From Dicyema japonicum (taxonomy: Eukaryota > Dicyemida > Rhombozoa > Dicyemidae): a stretch of DNA of 64,000 nucleotides. Positions 23,967-36,129 of this stretch are shown one piece after another. Made by a program: the position numbers and the translations under genes. The stretch covers positions 805,712 through 869,711 of the forward strand of contig RDEW01000007.1 in assembly GCA_011109175.1 (NCBI GenBank), read 5' to 3'. The notes below the pieces were generated by a model that was given only the letters and a program-made list of their open reading frames with translations, did not search any database and had not been told where the DNA came from. Positions within the stretch are counted from its first letter, which is position 1. Each line of letters begins with the position of its first letter.

Positions 23967-24399
23967 TTGATTCATTAAAAATTTTTAGCCAATTTGAAAA
24001 ATAAAATAATTAATTTTAAGAAGTGAACAAAATTTTTTTAGAAAAATGCCTTAAATGAACAAAAACGTATTTAAGTTTTATTAAAAGGAAATTTAATTCC
24101 TAACTGTTTTTTATTTGCTTCAAAAATTTTTTGTATTTTTTTATTGAAGAAAAGAGCAATCATTATATTCATTCTCAACCTTAGATAAGAGTTCCCTCTT
24201 TATTGCACTTAATATAACTAAAATATCTTTTTGTCCACATTTCTTATTTTTTCAGATTCTGGTTCACTATTTTCTGAATCTTCTATAGAATTTTCGTTTT
24301 CATTAAAATTTCATTCTCAGAGTATTCAATGATTAAAAAATCTTCAAATTTGAGAAAATTGAAAATTTCTTTTCTTCTGATTGCTGTATGATTAATATC

Positions 24400-24775
24400 A
24401 ATTTCAAGATTTTCAGTTATTGGAGCTATTTAAAACTCTGAAACAATTCCTGATCGTCTCTTCGGATATGTCAACTCCAAGCCGTTTTTGTAAAAAATGC
24501 CCGTATCCTTTAAAGTTAATTTCTTGTAAGTTCCAATGATTCTGTTAAATAGAATGCGTCTTGTAAAATTATACTTTAAAGATTTTATAATGGCAATTGA
24601 AGCAAAGCCCTACTAGAAACATATTTTTATTTATTCTAAATTCGGATGGACGCAATGTGCAGGGCAGTGGTCAATTAAAAGTAAAATTATTTTTTGAGCT
24701 GAATATAAAAATTAATAAGCCAATCCATAAATAACCAGTTATCCAAGCTCAAGTGAACTGTAGTAGGAGCCTATA
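24400..24775 (-). pseudogene. Tigger/pogo-like (DDE_1) transposase relic
   Basis: Minus strand reads WLFMDWLINFYIQLKK, then IILLLIDHCPAHCVHPNLE with the second catalytic Asp of a Tc1/mariner-superfamily DDE domain, and, after frame breaks, GFASIAIIKSLKYNFTRRIL resembling the DQG-I-slK-yRkrl region. The rest is lost. Confidence 0.6.
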
Positions 24776-24779
24776 GTCG

Positions 24780-25190
24780 AAAACAGCTATCATCTCTATC
24801 AACTAATTGATGTCACGAAATAGATAACATGATTTTCTTATTTATAATTTACAATTTGAGTTTTTCCTTCAAAAATAAGGCGAATATAGCCTCCACGAGT
24901 AGCATAAGAAGACACGTATTAATAAATTTTTTATTTTTTCCAAATTTTTTTAAAAATTAAATTAAAAATTGTGGCCAATTTAAAAATTGGCCAATTAATA
25001 AGGAGAATAAGATTTTTTTAAAGATTTTTCAAAACGTGGCCAATTTATAGATTAATTACCTTAATAAACCTTTTAACTTAAAAAATAGATTAAAATAAAT
25101 TAATATAATAAAAGTTAAAAAATTTAAATTACAGGGACATTAATAATAGCAAATATTATAAAAAGAAAAATTATTAAAATTACGATTTAT
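24780..25190. other. AT-rich upstream region of the lectin-receptor gene
   Basis: Very AT-rich (long A/T runs, several TTAATAA-like words). Contains the presumed promoter of the gene starting at 25194; no specific element identified. Confidence 0.4.
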
Positions 25191-25193
25191 TTA

Positions 25194-27483
25194 ATGGATT
25201 TTAGCACAATTGGAATTTTCAAAATTTCAACTCTTTTTGTCCTACTTTTTTTTCGAAGTAACAATTTTTTAATTATATAAAGATTCAAAACAAAATGAGA
25301 TCTATAATTACAACAATCACGCATATTATCTTTCTTCTGAGAAATTAACAAATGGAAACTACATTGAAACCAGATGTACTGGTAATTGGTACCCTATTGA
25401 CATAACTGATGAAAAAGAAAATACTGTAATCGGAAGTATCGTTACCAAGATTGATATTTTATAGGCACCCTTAGATATGATCACATTATTGGAATAAAGA
25501 TTGAATTTTATGATATATATCCTAAATGGAAAAGTTTACATACTAATAAAGAATTGGTAACATTGAGTTTAATAAAACAAGACATACACAAATTGGAAAC
25601 ATTACCCTGGATATTGGGACGAATACGCAAAAATAGAGGCTGTTAGCAGCAAATGGTATTCGATACTCTGGTCTGATGGATATTACATTTGTGAGCAAGG
25701 TATCTGGTGAAATTGACTTTTAGATGCAATTTCTGCAAATGGAATAAATATAACTGCAAAAAAACTAATAAACGGTAAATTGTAGTTACACATAAATAGT
25801 ACAACCAGACTATGTCTTTACTTATCGTAGCCATACATATTACATATATCGGGCAACTCGTGACTATGGTACGGTGAGAAGAATATGCCACAATGATCAC
25901 AATGGGTATTTGTTTATTCCTAATGATGGAGAAGAAAATTGTGCATTTCACGGTAATTTGGTGTGATTCTTTGTAGAGTATTTATTGGATGACAGTTATG
26001 TCGGAATAACTAATAATAAGTATACTTTTACGACTGAAAAACAATACGTCGCTGTTTTTAGTTGACGTTTAAATTTTAGAGATATTTACCGTGGAGTGAT
26101 AATAACCCTACTTCTCGAGAATGTGTTGTGAGGTCGAAATTGAACGGAGAATTTCAGAGTTCAGATTGCAACGGAATCATGTCATACTTTGTATGTGAGA
26201 CTGACGAGATTTATGATAAACCAAAATATGTTTTTTGCAATTCGACATACAGAAAATGTATATTCCACATGAAATGTAGATTATTTTTCACAAGTTTTTA
26301 CATTCAATCACTCAACGTATTATATTTTTGACGTTGACGTTCTGTACGCAGAAGCTAAAGACATTTGTGATTATAGAGAAGCAATCATTTATGTGCCTAG
26401 AAATTCCATGGAAAATTGTATTTTTTCTGGTAAAAATGAATATTAATAAAAGAAAATGTCGATTATTCAATTCAGCTTAACTTTGGGGAATACTTTGTGA
26501 AAAGGATCTTATCTCCAAATGATTTTATTTATTCAGTTAATTTTAATATTACTCTAAGAATTACACAAACTGGGCTGATGGATACCCAATTGAAAGTGAT
26601 AATAAAAAATGTGTCTACCAAAACTTTAAGAGTGGGAGATGGACTAATGATGAATGTTACCCTTCAAAATTTGCATGCATTAAAAAGGCAAACAAAGGTT
26701 CATGTTGATTTATTTGCAGATGTACAGATGAATGCAATATCAGACTGCAAAAATCATAAATACTGTTTATTAATTTTTATCAATTTATTAGTTAAGCATG
26801 AATTTAGAAGAAATATAAATATTGGCAGATATGGTTTTTACATATATGGCATGCCAATGACTTTTTATGAAGCTCATCATCTTTGTAGTCAACAAAATAA
26901 AACTTTAATTACTCCCATCTCTTCGACTATTGTTAATTCTATTCTAAATGGTACTTGGTATCCAAATTTAGAAATTTTGTTTAAGGGAATTTTTATTAAT
27001 CACCGTTTAATGTGGAATGATACAACACTTATTTGGAATGATGGTGCTACTCCTGTTTATGATGTATGTTATATATTTAGATGACTCCAAATTGGGGTGT
27101 TGATCAGCCAAGTCATATTGATGAAAAACTCGCGTGTATTGTGATTTTAATGAACGGAACTTGGAAAACCGAATACTGTAATAAATACAACATCCCTGTT
27201 TGTTATACAACCAATGAATCATACCAAACTACCAGTCAACCTACGACCAACGACACAAATTCATTTCAGTCAAGTAAATTAATTTATTGTTATTATTTCA
27301 GAAAGTAGAATCAACAAAACTGCTATCGGAGTTGGGTTATTTTTTGGAATACTAGCAGTCCTCGGTGTTTCTCTTGCTCTTTATATTCGATACAGGTCAA
27401 TCTTATCACTTTCTTTTAGAGGAAAATTCCCTTCATTTAAACCCTTTGAATCTTTCGGAAGCTTTAAAATGAGTTTCTACTAA
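25194..27483 (+). CDS. Type I membrane protein with four C-type lectin-like domains
   Basis: Starts ATG 25194 with a signal peptide (MDFSTIGIFKISTLFVLLFF). About 14 exons are joined by introns of 22-29 nt (first one 25258-25282). Four CTLDs follow in tandem: CTLD1 (HAYYLSSEKL ... LWSDGYYICEQ, to about 25705), CTLD2 (HTYYIYRATRDYG ... YLPWSDNNPTSRECVV ... SYFVCE, to about 26200), CTLD3 (HSTYYIFDVDVLYAEAKDIC ... NYTNWADGYPIE ... SKFACIKK, to about 26690), CTLD4 (GRYGFYIYGMPMTFYEAHHL ... NGTWKTEYCNKY, to about 27215). A short Thr/Ser stalk, one membrane helix (AIGVGLFFGILAVLGVSLAL, about 27330-27390) and a 25-residue Ser/Phe-rich tail end at TAA 27481-27483. Total about 650 residues. The layout recalls mannose-receptor-family ectodomains without fibronectin-II or cysteine-rich modules. 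The calcium-site EPN/QPD triplets are not evident, so sugar binding is not assured. Splice sites near 25410 and 26300 are less certain. Confidence 0.85.
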
Positions 27484-27639
27484 TTATAATTTTGTAGAGA
27501 GGAGATCATTCTCGGTACATTAACATTACTAATTTTACTTATTCTCTAACAAATTATATATTTCGATAACTAACAAATAAACCAGTCTTTCAATTTATAA
27601 TATTTCCTAATTTCAAAAAAGGAGTTTTATTTTTACGGA

Positions 27640-28545
27640 AAACACAATTAAATCAAAATTACTAGTCTCTTCTAGACCTTTCTCCTCTTAGAAGAAGAGT
27701 CGTTGACCTGAAACCCATCCGTTTCCTCCTCACCCGGGTTATCTGGAACGTCATTGAACTGATTTGCTACTTACACCAGGTGATTGTTTGCTGTAACAAA
27801 ATCTTCCTCGATAGTGCGCACCCCAAATTTATACTCCACCAACATGCTCTCCAACGTCTTCTTGAGAATAACGGATTGAATGCATGTTCTAGTTGATACA
27901 TCGATTGCGATAGCTCCAAGTGAGATTTATAAGCTCTCGAAACGATACCGTCCCACATTAGAACAATAAGTATGACTTTGACTGGAGAACCATACAGTAA
28001 GTCGAGCTCAGTCTCTTTGACTTCTCGATGTCGTAAAGTCTGCACAAGTGCAAATGCATGTATCTAACCACTTCATCATGCTTCTAATGTAGTCTCTGTT
28101 AAGCATCCTATTGCAGCGTGTAGCCATATGATCCACCGACATTTCGACTTCTTACAATAATTACATAATGAATCTTTATCCGCAAAAACAGATTCTGTCT
28201 TGAAGAAGACAATACAAAGCCTCTGATCTCGGACTATTTTGACTAACCACTGAGTGGATCTCCTGATAATATCCATTAGGGAATTCTGTTGATAGTCCGT
28301 GATAGCTTAAGGCTTATTTGGTTGAGGTCTATCTTTTACTTGAAGCAAGGAATCTTGCGATAATGGTCATATGTATTATCTTAGGTAAGGACCCTAAGGA
28401 TTCCATCCTTTCTGAGACAAATGCTGGAGTTTCTTTCCAAATTTGCCAGGAATTGGTACAACATACATTCACTTTATGAGAAATTGAAACAAATGTTCTC
28501 TCACGTTTAGCACGATTAAAATATGTTGCAGTCAATTTGTGTAAT
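27640..28545 (-). mobile_element. R2/CRE-like retrotransposon with restriction-like endonuclease, 3' part
   Basis: Minus strand: RT thumb region with DIIRRSTQWLVKIVRDQRL; a Cys-rich finger C-X2-C...H...C (LCNYCKKSKC followed by HAAIGC); then the endonuclease-like domain (VKVILIVLMWDGIVSRAY, YQLEHAF); ending in a basic DSSSKRRKV-stop at about 27685. The finger-then-nuclease order is that of the R2/NeSL/CRE group of non-LTR elements, whose RLE domain cuts the target. Several frameshifts. It abuts the LINE-A copy starting near 28550. Confidence 0.75.
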
Positions 28546-28549
28546 CAGT

Positions 28550-30275
28550 AGGGCAATTTTTTCATGGCAACTAAAATTTATAAAAATGACAGCTAAAATG
28601 GCATTCATGGCAACTAAAATTTCAAAAAAAAGGCATCTAAAAAAATAATTGCAAAAAAAGAAACAAGTAAAAGTTTGGAAAAACCTTATGTCCAATCTAA
28701 ACAAGCAGAACTCCATAACAAAAATGTGGAAAAGACTTAGAAGCTTTATTAACGCTGACAACCAACACGTGAAGAAATGGAAAACAAGATCTTCCTAAAC
28801 AAACTTATGAAGTACTACTCTTCCACGAGTTTCATCCCACACAAGAAATTCGAAGGTCCATCCATTCTAGCCTTCAAACCTAAAAGAGCTACCTCATCAA
28901 TTGTCCTCTCTATGGAGAACGTGCAGAAAATAGCTAAGGGTCAAAAGTCTACTTATTCCTGCGATCCGGACGGAATCCCTGCAATAGTTCTGAAAAACAT
29001 AGGCCCCTATGCTATCATGGCCCTCACAAAAATTTTCAAATTTTTAATAAACGAAAATTGTACTCCTTCCATATGGAAGCTATCAAACATACGACCAATT
29101 CTGAAACCCGGGCGACCAAGGGATCACCAGCCTCATACAGACCAATATCTCTCCTATGTGTTACATCAAAACTTTTGAAAAAGCTGATTCTTGAACTAAT
29201 CAAACCATACCTTCCTGACGCACCTTTTCAACACGGATTCAGAAAAAGGCACTCCACAGAAACGAATCTTACATGATTACAAATTTCATCAAGGACGGAC
29301 TAAAACGCAAATCTTATCAGAAGTCATTGATATGCTCCATCGATATAAAAAGCTTTCGACACTGTCCCAAAAAAGCTTTTGATAAGGAAGATCTTTACGT
29401 CAAAAATCCCAAACAACCTGAAAATCTGGATTTCTAATTTCCTAAATAGAATAAGGAGAAGAGTGACTGCTGGAAAAACTAGGCCAGTGACCAAGTTCCT
29501 TCCAAATGGAGTCCCTCAGGATCTCTACTGTCACCACACCTGTTCAACCTATTCCTAATGATATGCCTCCCTTACAGTGACGATACTCTGGTTCTAACAT
29601 ATGCGGTGATATAACCGTCGCAGTCAAAGACCAGTGCGTTAGTATTGCTGTATACCGGATACAAGCTTCATTGGACGATCTGAACTGTTGGCTCGTTAAG
29701 AACATTCTACATACAAGTCCCGAAAAGTCTTATACAACAATTTTCACAAAAACAAAGATTGACAAACTCCGCTCCATGTGTAATTGGAAACTCAATCCCC
29801 ACGACCAACTCGGTCAAGATACTGAGCGTAACATACTCTTGACCTTCAGCAAACACATCGACATCTTCTCGGACAACGAAAGCTAAATTTTGTTAAAACA
29901 CTCCTAGGACTATACTCAAATTTGGACTCGCTCTACGTGCAGTATATTCAACCGTCTCTAACTTACGGGTGTGCTGCATGGGAACCAACTATCAAACGCG
30001 AATATGAAAAAATCAATAATTCCAAAAAATGGCCAGTAAGGCTCTGCAAAGGTTTCTTGACACCTCTATACCTTACACCTTTGAGATTAGTGAGGAAAAC
30101 CGGAGCCTTACTGCCCCCAAAAAAGTTAGAAACCCCCGCCCAATCCGGAAATGTGTTGGAACCCGAAAGAACACCGAGCAAGAATGAGATGGCTATCGAG
30201 ACGGCCGGAATCACCAGACGATGTAGTTATTTAATTTGTCGGTGATTTTTGGTTTTAATAAATAATAAATAAATA
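28550..30275 (+). mobile_element. LINE-A copy, 5'-truncated
   Basis: Starts inside the linker (NKQNSITKMWKRLRSFINAD near 28690-28750, parallel to NNQTSISNMWKMLRC in the copy at 865-915) and runs through the RT: CDPDGIPAIVLKNIGPY (28960), LKPGRPR (29100), FQHGFRKRHSTE (29225), LPNGVPQ (29505), and a QYIQPSLTYGCAAWE thumb motif (29940). It ends in RPIRKCVGTRKNTEQ near 30175 and an AATAAATAATAAATAAATAA tail (30255-30275). Multiple stops and frameshifts. Confidence 0.9.
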
Positions 30276-30299
30276 ATCCTCAAAATATTAATGAAGTGT

Positions 30300-31700
30300 A
30301 TTTTTCTATTATATCATTATTTTTACTGAAAGATATACTTTATTGACAAGCGTGCGTCATGTGGTTCGCCTTGTTTGGTGGCGTCAGATCAAGTCAAAAT
30401 TGTATCCTAAAAAAGCCATTTATCAACGACCATCCAGAGGAGTTCCCTCTGGACGGCACTTCCTACACATCCCTGCACTTTTCTGGTGGAGACTCGTCAT
30501 GTCAGATGTTAAAATGAATCCGAAACCAAAGTTTTTAAAGATACTTAGCCTGAACATTAACGGAGTTAGAAGCAAGGCATCCGAACTGAGTATATATTTG
30601 GAGAGGAATAAAATTTATATCGCCTTTTACAAGGAAGCAAGCTTTCTGGGAATTCCACTACTCTCAAATTTACCGGTTTCAATGTATTGAGAGTCGATCG
30701 ACAATCGGCTCGAGGTGGGGGACTATTGACCCTTGTCAGGAGAGGCATTATGTTCGATAGACACTCCGCCATATTCAGGAATCAGATAGAAGACGCAAAC
30801 ACAGAAGTTATTGAGATTTCGGTACATACTTTCTGAGCTATCATTATCGCTAACTTCTATGTCCCCCTCCAGGTTTCTGTGCAAAAGGGTTTTCTATGGA
30901 TTTGTCGGCCCTAGATATGATAGAAAACTTGTTGGTGTCCGGAGATTTTAATGCCAAGCACCCTTCGTGATATGAGAAACAACCACCAGACACAAGGGGA
31001 TTTCATATTTCCCAATTAGAAAATCTGTCCATTATGAACGACCCAATTAGGAATATCCGAACCCCGTATAATAGCAAGGATTCGGTTACATCACCGGATA
31101 TTACGTTATGCTGGTCCGTAAACTATGACTTACAAAGCGACCATAATCCCATTATGATCAATTGTACACCAAATGACGCGGTCAAAACACATTATTATTA
31201 ATGCTGACTGGACAGGATTCAGAATATACTTGGATTCGGCCCTATTGAATTTCCATTCGAATAATTTCAACTCAATAGAGCAGTCTACCACTTTAATAAG
31301 ATGATTTTGGAAGGGAAAAAACTATTAGTCAGAATAGGAATCTTAAAACTCACCAAGAAATTTGATGCTAGCACAATCCAACTAATAAAAGATAGGAATT
31401 GTTTCAAACGTAAAAAGCACCTAACAAAACATGATACTAACGGAATCCGTGCACTGAACATGAAGATCAACAAAAAGACAAAACTTCTCCAAAAAAACTG
31501 GGCCGAATTTCTAGTGCTATGAAAAAATAGTTCACTTACCAAGATGTGGAGGATTCTGCCAAATGTCAAAAATGCTGAAAACAATATCGAGGGAGACCGT
31601 GAACAGGAGATGGATCTGAATACATTGTGTGAGAATAAGCCACAAACCATTCCAAACGATAGATATTGTTTCACATAAAAAACCGAAACCGAATAGGAGG
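30300..31700 (+). mobile_element. LINE-A copy, 5' half with endonuclease, 3' end lost
   Basis: Begins just after the tail of the preceding copy with a GCGTCATGTGGTTCGCC 5' UTR block. LKILSLNINGVRSKASEL (30535-30590) is the start of an APE endonuclease, followed by GGGLLTLVRRGIMF (30715), NTEVIEIS (30800), NFYVPPPGFC (30850), GDFNAKHPS (30945), TPYNSKDSVTSPDI (31065) and SDHNPIM (31140). The linker SSLTKMWRILPNVKNAE lies at 31525. It stops near 31700 where the RTE-like element starts, which looks like an insertion or a join. Read with the copy ending at 30275, it is a head-to-tail pair. Confidence 0.9.
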
Positions 31701-34610
31701 CATCCAACAATATGTACGAATCAAGAAAGATACAAAACCGATGTGGCATGTCTGCGAGAGACGAAGGTGACAGTGGAACGAGATATATGCTATGTCAATT
31801 TCCGGTTAATATTTCTACCATCCGACTCCCGTCATTGGGTTTTGCTATACACATCTCACTTGTGGATCGGTTACTCAAAGTATGCAGGGTAACAGACCGA
31901 ATTGCTATTATCCAACTTAATATCGGATCACGTAATAAGAGATCGATTATGACTGTCATAAATGTGTATGCCCCCCACACAGGAAGATTATCAACTTTTA
32001 TGGATGAGCTTTGATTTTTATATGAGTTTATGGAAGTATACTCTCTACTTTGCTCGTCCACGCTAATTTTTGTTGCGGAAGACTGGAATTCAAAGGCAGG
32101 AATTAAACGCAGAGGTGAACGTTGCATTGGTAATCACGGAAGGGGATATCGAAATTCTTCTGGAAATTTTATGATCGACTTTTGTAATACCCACGATTTG
32201 TTTCTGTGCAACACGGCCTTTCAGCACGCCGCCCGACACAAGACTACCTGGGTAGGTTGTAGAACAAACAAAAATGGAGAGGAACAGAAAATATTTAATC
32301 AAATAGATTATATTTTGTGGAAGCATAAGATATTATTAGTAGACTCTCGTTCGTATGGAAGAGTGTCGGTTGAATCTTAGCAGGCTTTATGGAATGTTAC
32401 ATGCGAAAAACACAGATGATAGCGGGAGAAGAATTAGTAAATGATCATGCACTCCTCACGAGATACCATCAGCGAATGGACCATATCTATCCAATATTTC
32501 TATGGACGGCCTACCCACATCGTGTGAAAAGAATCTCTGAAGCCATAATGACGGCTGCCGAAGAAACAGTTGGGATTCGCGAAAATACTATAAAGAAGAT
32601 AAACGAGCATATAACTCGGCAGTCAATGAATTGTCTATCCGTCAACAAGATATAAGACTCAAATTGAAACTTGTGATCCTGAATGAAAATCCGAATTAAA
32701 AAAATTCGGAATACAATCCAAAACGAAATTAAGAAGAATGTGTTCCGATCATAGTCGGACTTTTTGGACCAACGAGTATTGGAAGTGGAAAGATTACATT
32801 CAGGTGCAAAAATGTTTATTACTGTGCGTTTACTCAAGCGCGGGTCAGCTAAAACCAATTTAAAAATTCAAGATGAGTTCGCTTACTCTGTATTAGACGC
32901 TAACCGATCTGCTGACTTAGAGCCCAACACTTTAGCAAGCAGTTCAATCGGAGGATACTATACCCCTCACAAAATTCGAAAGAGAGCCTAGTTTACTTAA
33001 TAATGTGTTTTCGGATTCCGAGATTCGCGGAGCACTCCTTCGCCTGAATAACAACAGAGCAGCTGATTATGACAAAAGTTGTTAAAATACGCACCAACCC
33101 AGCTAGCAGAATAGATAACTTTTATATTCAACGAGATATTCAGGACTCATTGTTCAATTGACATCGCGATGGGAGTTCTACTTCTTTTACAAAAACCTGG
33201 CAAACCTGCAGGTCCAATTGAAAATCGCAGGCAGATCGTGCTTTTGACTACTTTGCGAAAAACATTGTCGATTACAACATTGAATCGAATATCAAATTCA
33301 GTTGACCAATACTTGTCACCAAGTCAAAGCGGATTCAGACCAGGAAGATCACCGTTGATATTGTATGGAGTCAATATGTCAGAAGTACAGAAAAATAATG
33401 CATATTCTGGGAGTCGATTTATCGAAAGCATTCGACTGTGTCTGCCGTGATAAACTACTGCAAGTTTTCAAGGACATAATTGATGAGGACTGTTTGAGGA
33501 TTGTGCGTTTTTTGCTGGCTGACACGAGCCTCATAGTGAAAGTGAAGAAGGGCTATTCGGAAAAATTCACGAACGTGATTGGTACTCCGCAAGGGACTCG
33601 CTTTTGCCAGTTCTCTTTGCAATCTATTTGGAAGCCGCGTTGAGGGACGTTAGAAAAGAATTGGGTCACTTAAATAATCATTTTATGGAATTAATAGATG
33701 CTGACGACATCGATTTTGTATCTGAGGATGTAAAGGTACTAAGAACTGTAGTAGATAAAGCCACAACAGTTCTGGAGAGGTTGTCTTTGAAGATCAATTC
33801 AGAAAAAACGGAGTTAACTTCGATTCAACGGTTGCCGACACGGATTGATGAGAAATGGAAGTTTACTAAAAAGCTCGGCTCGTTTTTGGGTGATGCTGGG
33901 TACATTGCTCGCAGAAAGATGTTAGCATCGTGTGCACTGAAAAGATGTGGAGTATTTGGACTCGCAGAAAACTTATCTCCTTAAATCTTCGGATGCGCCT
34001 ATACAGCGCGTTCATACAACCAGTCCTATTATATAACTCGGGAACATGAGGAACATCAAAAAGACCTTGACAGAATAGACACATCTTATAGAAATCAATT
34101 GAGAAAAATTGCGGGAATCAAATGGCCACAGATTATCAAAAACGACACTCTACAAATTATGTAAATGCAAACCGATAAGCAGAGAAGTAACTATTTCACG
34201 CTGGCGACTTTTCGGACATGTTCTGAGAATGGACGAAGTGATTCCTTGCAATCAAATCATGGAAGATTACTTTTCAAATCACGGAATTGGATTTCGGGGT
34301 CGGCCAAGATGTACGCATCCCCTCTGCCTGAATAACGATACGCACGAATTGGCGGTCAACTAAAAACTGGAGACGATCTTGAAGATATTCGTAGACACGC
34401 GAGGGACAGAGCTAGATGGAGAGGGCTGACTGGGAGGATAGTCGAGTGTACGGCACAAGCGAAACCCTAGGCATTTTACGTGTTTATGGCAACCCGGGAG
34501 TGCTATTAACTACTAACTTAATTAAAAGTAAAAATTGGCATTTATGGCAACTAAAGCCAATTATGGCATTTAAAATCAAAAATGCATCTATCACTTCGTA
34601 AAGATAAATA
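31700..34610 (+). mobile_element. RTE-like non-LTR retrotransposon, near full length, decayed
   Basis: APE endonuclease: TDVACLRETK (31740), an NVYAPHTGRL strand (31960), GNHGRGYRNSSGNFMIDFCN (32130-32190), HKTTWVG (32230), NQIDYILWKHKILLVDSRSY (32300-32350). RT: LNNNRAADYD (33040), QKPGKPAGPIENRRQI (33190), YLSPSQSGFRPGRS (33310), HILGVDLSKAFDCV (33400), IGTPQG (33580), ADDIDF (33700; the catalytic YADD has lost its Tyr), ISRWRLFGHVLRMD and RGRPR at the C-terminus (34195-34310). Order and motifs are those of RTE/BovB-type elements. Ten or more frame breaks. Confidence 0.9.
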
Positions 34611-34665
34611 AAATAATAATAACAGCTTTTTCACGAAAGCCATAATATTTATAGCTCTTCTTTTT
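34600..34665 (-). mobile_element. RTE-like 3' tail fragment
   Basis: Minus strand reads TATTATGGCTTTCGTGAAAA then an (ATT)n tail, the same terminal sequence as the RTE-like copy ending at 43140. Only about 60 bp. Confidence 0.65.
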
Positions 34666-34719
34666 TTCTTTTTCTTGTGTGGGTCTTTTCTAGACTATCC
34701 AGTTCCGCAGTGAATGTCC

Positions 34720-34850
34720 ACTGATGACGGCGTGGCAGAGTGGTTAGGTGTCACGCAAAATTGGCTTAGGCTACGGGTTCGATTCTCGCTGCTGTTCACC
34801 TGGTAGAAGGTTTCACGCATCTACGATGCTAAGAGGGCAAGTAAAGATAA
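34720..34850 (+). repeat. tRNA-derived SINE
   Basis: Contains a box A-like GTGGCAGAGTGGTTAGG (34733-34750) and a box B-like GGGTTCGATTCTCGC (about 34778-34792) with normal tRNA-like spacing, so the head derives from a tRNA. A 3' body (GGTTTCACGCATCT ... GATGCTAAGAG) and an A-rich end follow. Acceptor-stem pairing is poor, so it is not called a working tRNA gene. Related fragments occur at 22265-22400 and 45690-45805. Confidence 0.65.
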
Positions 34851-35197
34851 AAAAATTTTAATTAATTTTTTATATAATTTAACTCATTAATAAAAAATGA
34901 CCCTTCTTTTACAAATAGTATTTTATGGCAAAAAACGGCCCTAGTAATGAGTCAATACATGAAATGACTAAAAAATGATTCAGCCATTTCATGAATTGAC
35001 TAAATTAAATTTTTTAAATTTAAGACAATTAATTGTTCACCCATCGAGTTAATAAGGTTAAAAGCATGACACTAAAAATTTTTCTAAACGAAATAATTAT
35101 TAAAGTTTATTTAAGCAGTTTCAATTTTGTGACATCTGATATTACATTTTTTTTTTTATTAAGGAAAAATTTATTAACAATAAAATATTATTTATTA

Positions 35198-35335
35198 ACT
35201 ATGGGGGAGAGCGGCTGCTGACATCACGGAGTAAGCGTTTCCGCGAATAACTGCGATATATACCAATTCTTTGCCTCAGCCAGACCGCTTCCCCGCATAC
35301 GTCTTTCTTGCGGTGGGCCAATTTTCCCCCGAATA
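35198..35335 (-). mobile_element. LINE-C 3' terminal fragment
   Basis: Minus strand encodes AVWLRQRIGI and, in the neighbouring frame, VIRGNAYSVMSAAAL, then a TTAATAAATAA tail. The same ending (WLRQRLEMAIIRGNAFAI) closes the LINE-C copy at 51230-52730. Confidence 0.65.
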
Positions 35336-35339
35336 TTAC

Positions 35340-35760
35340 ATTTAGAATTATTTTTAAAACATTTGCTTCTATTTTTGTCAATATAAATCCATTTACCCAC
35401 TGTTTTCACATGCTTCAGATCCTTTGCAATTACATCTCACGTAACCTAGCCCGATTTTCTTGTGCTTTATGACGATTATTAAATATTCCAATATTTCACT
35501 TAAATCATTTTTATTCTTTATTTTTGAAAAAATCTTTGGGTAAATTTGTTGATCTTAATCCAATTCTCATATCTTCAAACAGAGCAGAATATGAGGATTG
35601 TTTTTTTAGCTGTACAATAGGATGAATTTTTTTGTGAAACTGTACAGAATTTATTCCAATAGTCCAATCCGAAGTTTTATTTTCAGACAACCATGCACAA
35701 AGCATATCTTTGATATCGCAATTTGCTCTTTCTACTGATTGGAACGAACAACACAAGAAT
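35340..35760 (-). pseudogene. KRBA2/SCAND3-type integrase relic
   Basis: Minus strand encodes SVERANCDIKDMLCAWLSEN, a WTIGINSVQFHKK strand, and YSALFEDMRIGLRSTNLPKD, matching the end of the integrase (rve) core in KRBA2-like proteins (S-ER-N-DI--ML--W). A Cys-rich piece (VRCNCKGSEACE, NRSKCFKNNSKCN) follows, as in the C-terminus of that family. These proteins derive from Ginger/Gypsy-type integrases. The catalytic DDE residues upstream are missing. Confidence 0.6.
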
Positions 35761-36129
35761 TTGATTTTTGCTCATGAAATGTCTAGACATTTTACGAATT
35801 GACTGATTGCACAAGTTGACTGCAACATATATAATCTTCTCTCTTGACAGCAGACTTTAAGTGTACTTGATACTCTGCTAAAATTTGCTAATAGAAAAAT
35901 TCCTTCATTTCAATGGCAATTAAGGCAGTTTAATCCACGATTTTTTGAGGTGATAATGTCAGCCTTCTATTTTAAATTTTGTAAACTGTTTACATACATA
36001 CTGAGTGACGACTGGGTGATGAGGGATTCCTGGAGAAGTTCATTCTTCCGGAAGAGAACCCATAGCGTTTCAACTTCCCTTCACGTTTGACCTTACTTAA
36101 TTTTAGTGTTGATAAATTTCATTCATTTA

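Noticed and set aside
34725-34800. Functional tRNA gene
   Set aside because: Box A- and box B-like blocks are present, but the acceptor and anticodon stems do not pair well, and the body recurs as a SINE.
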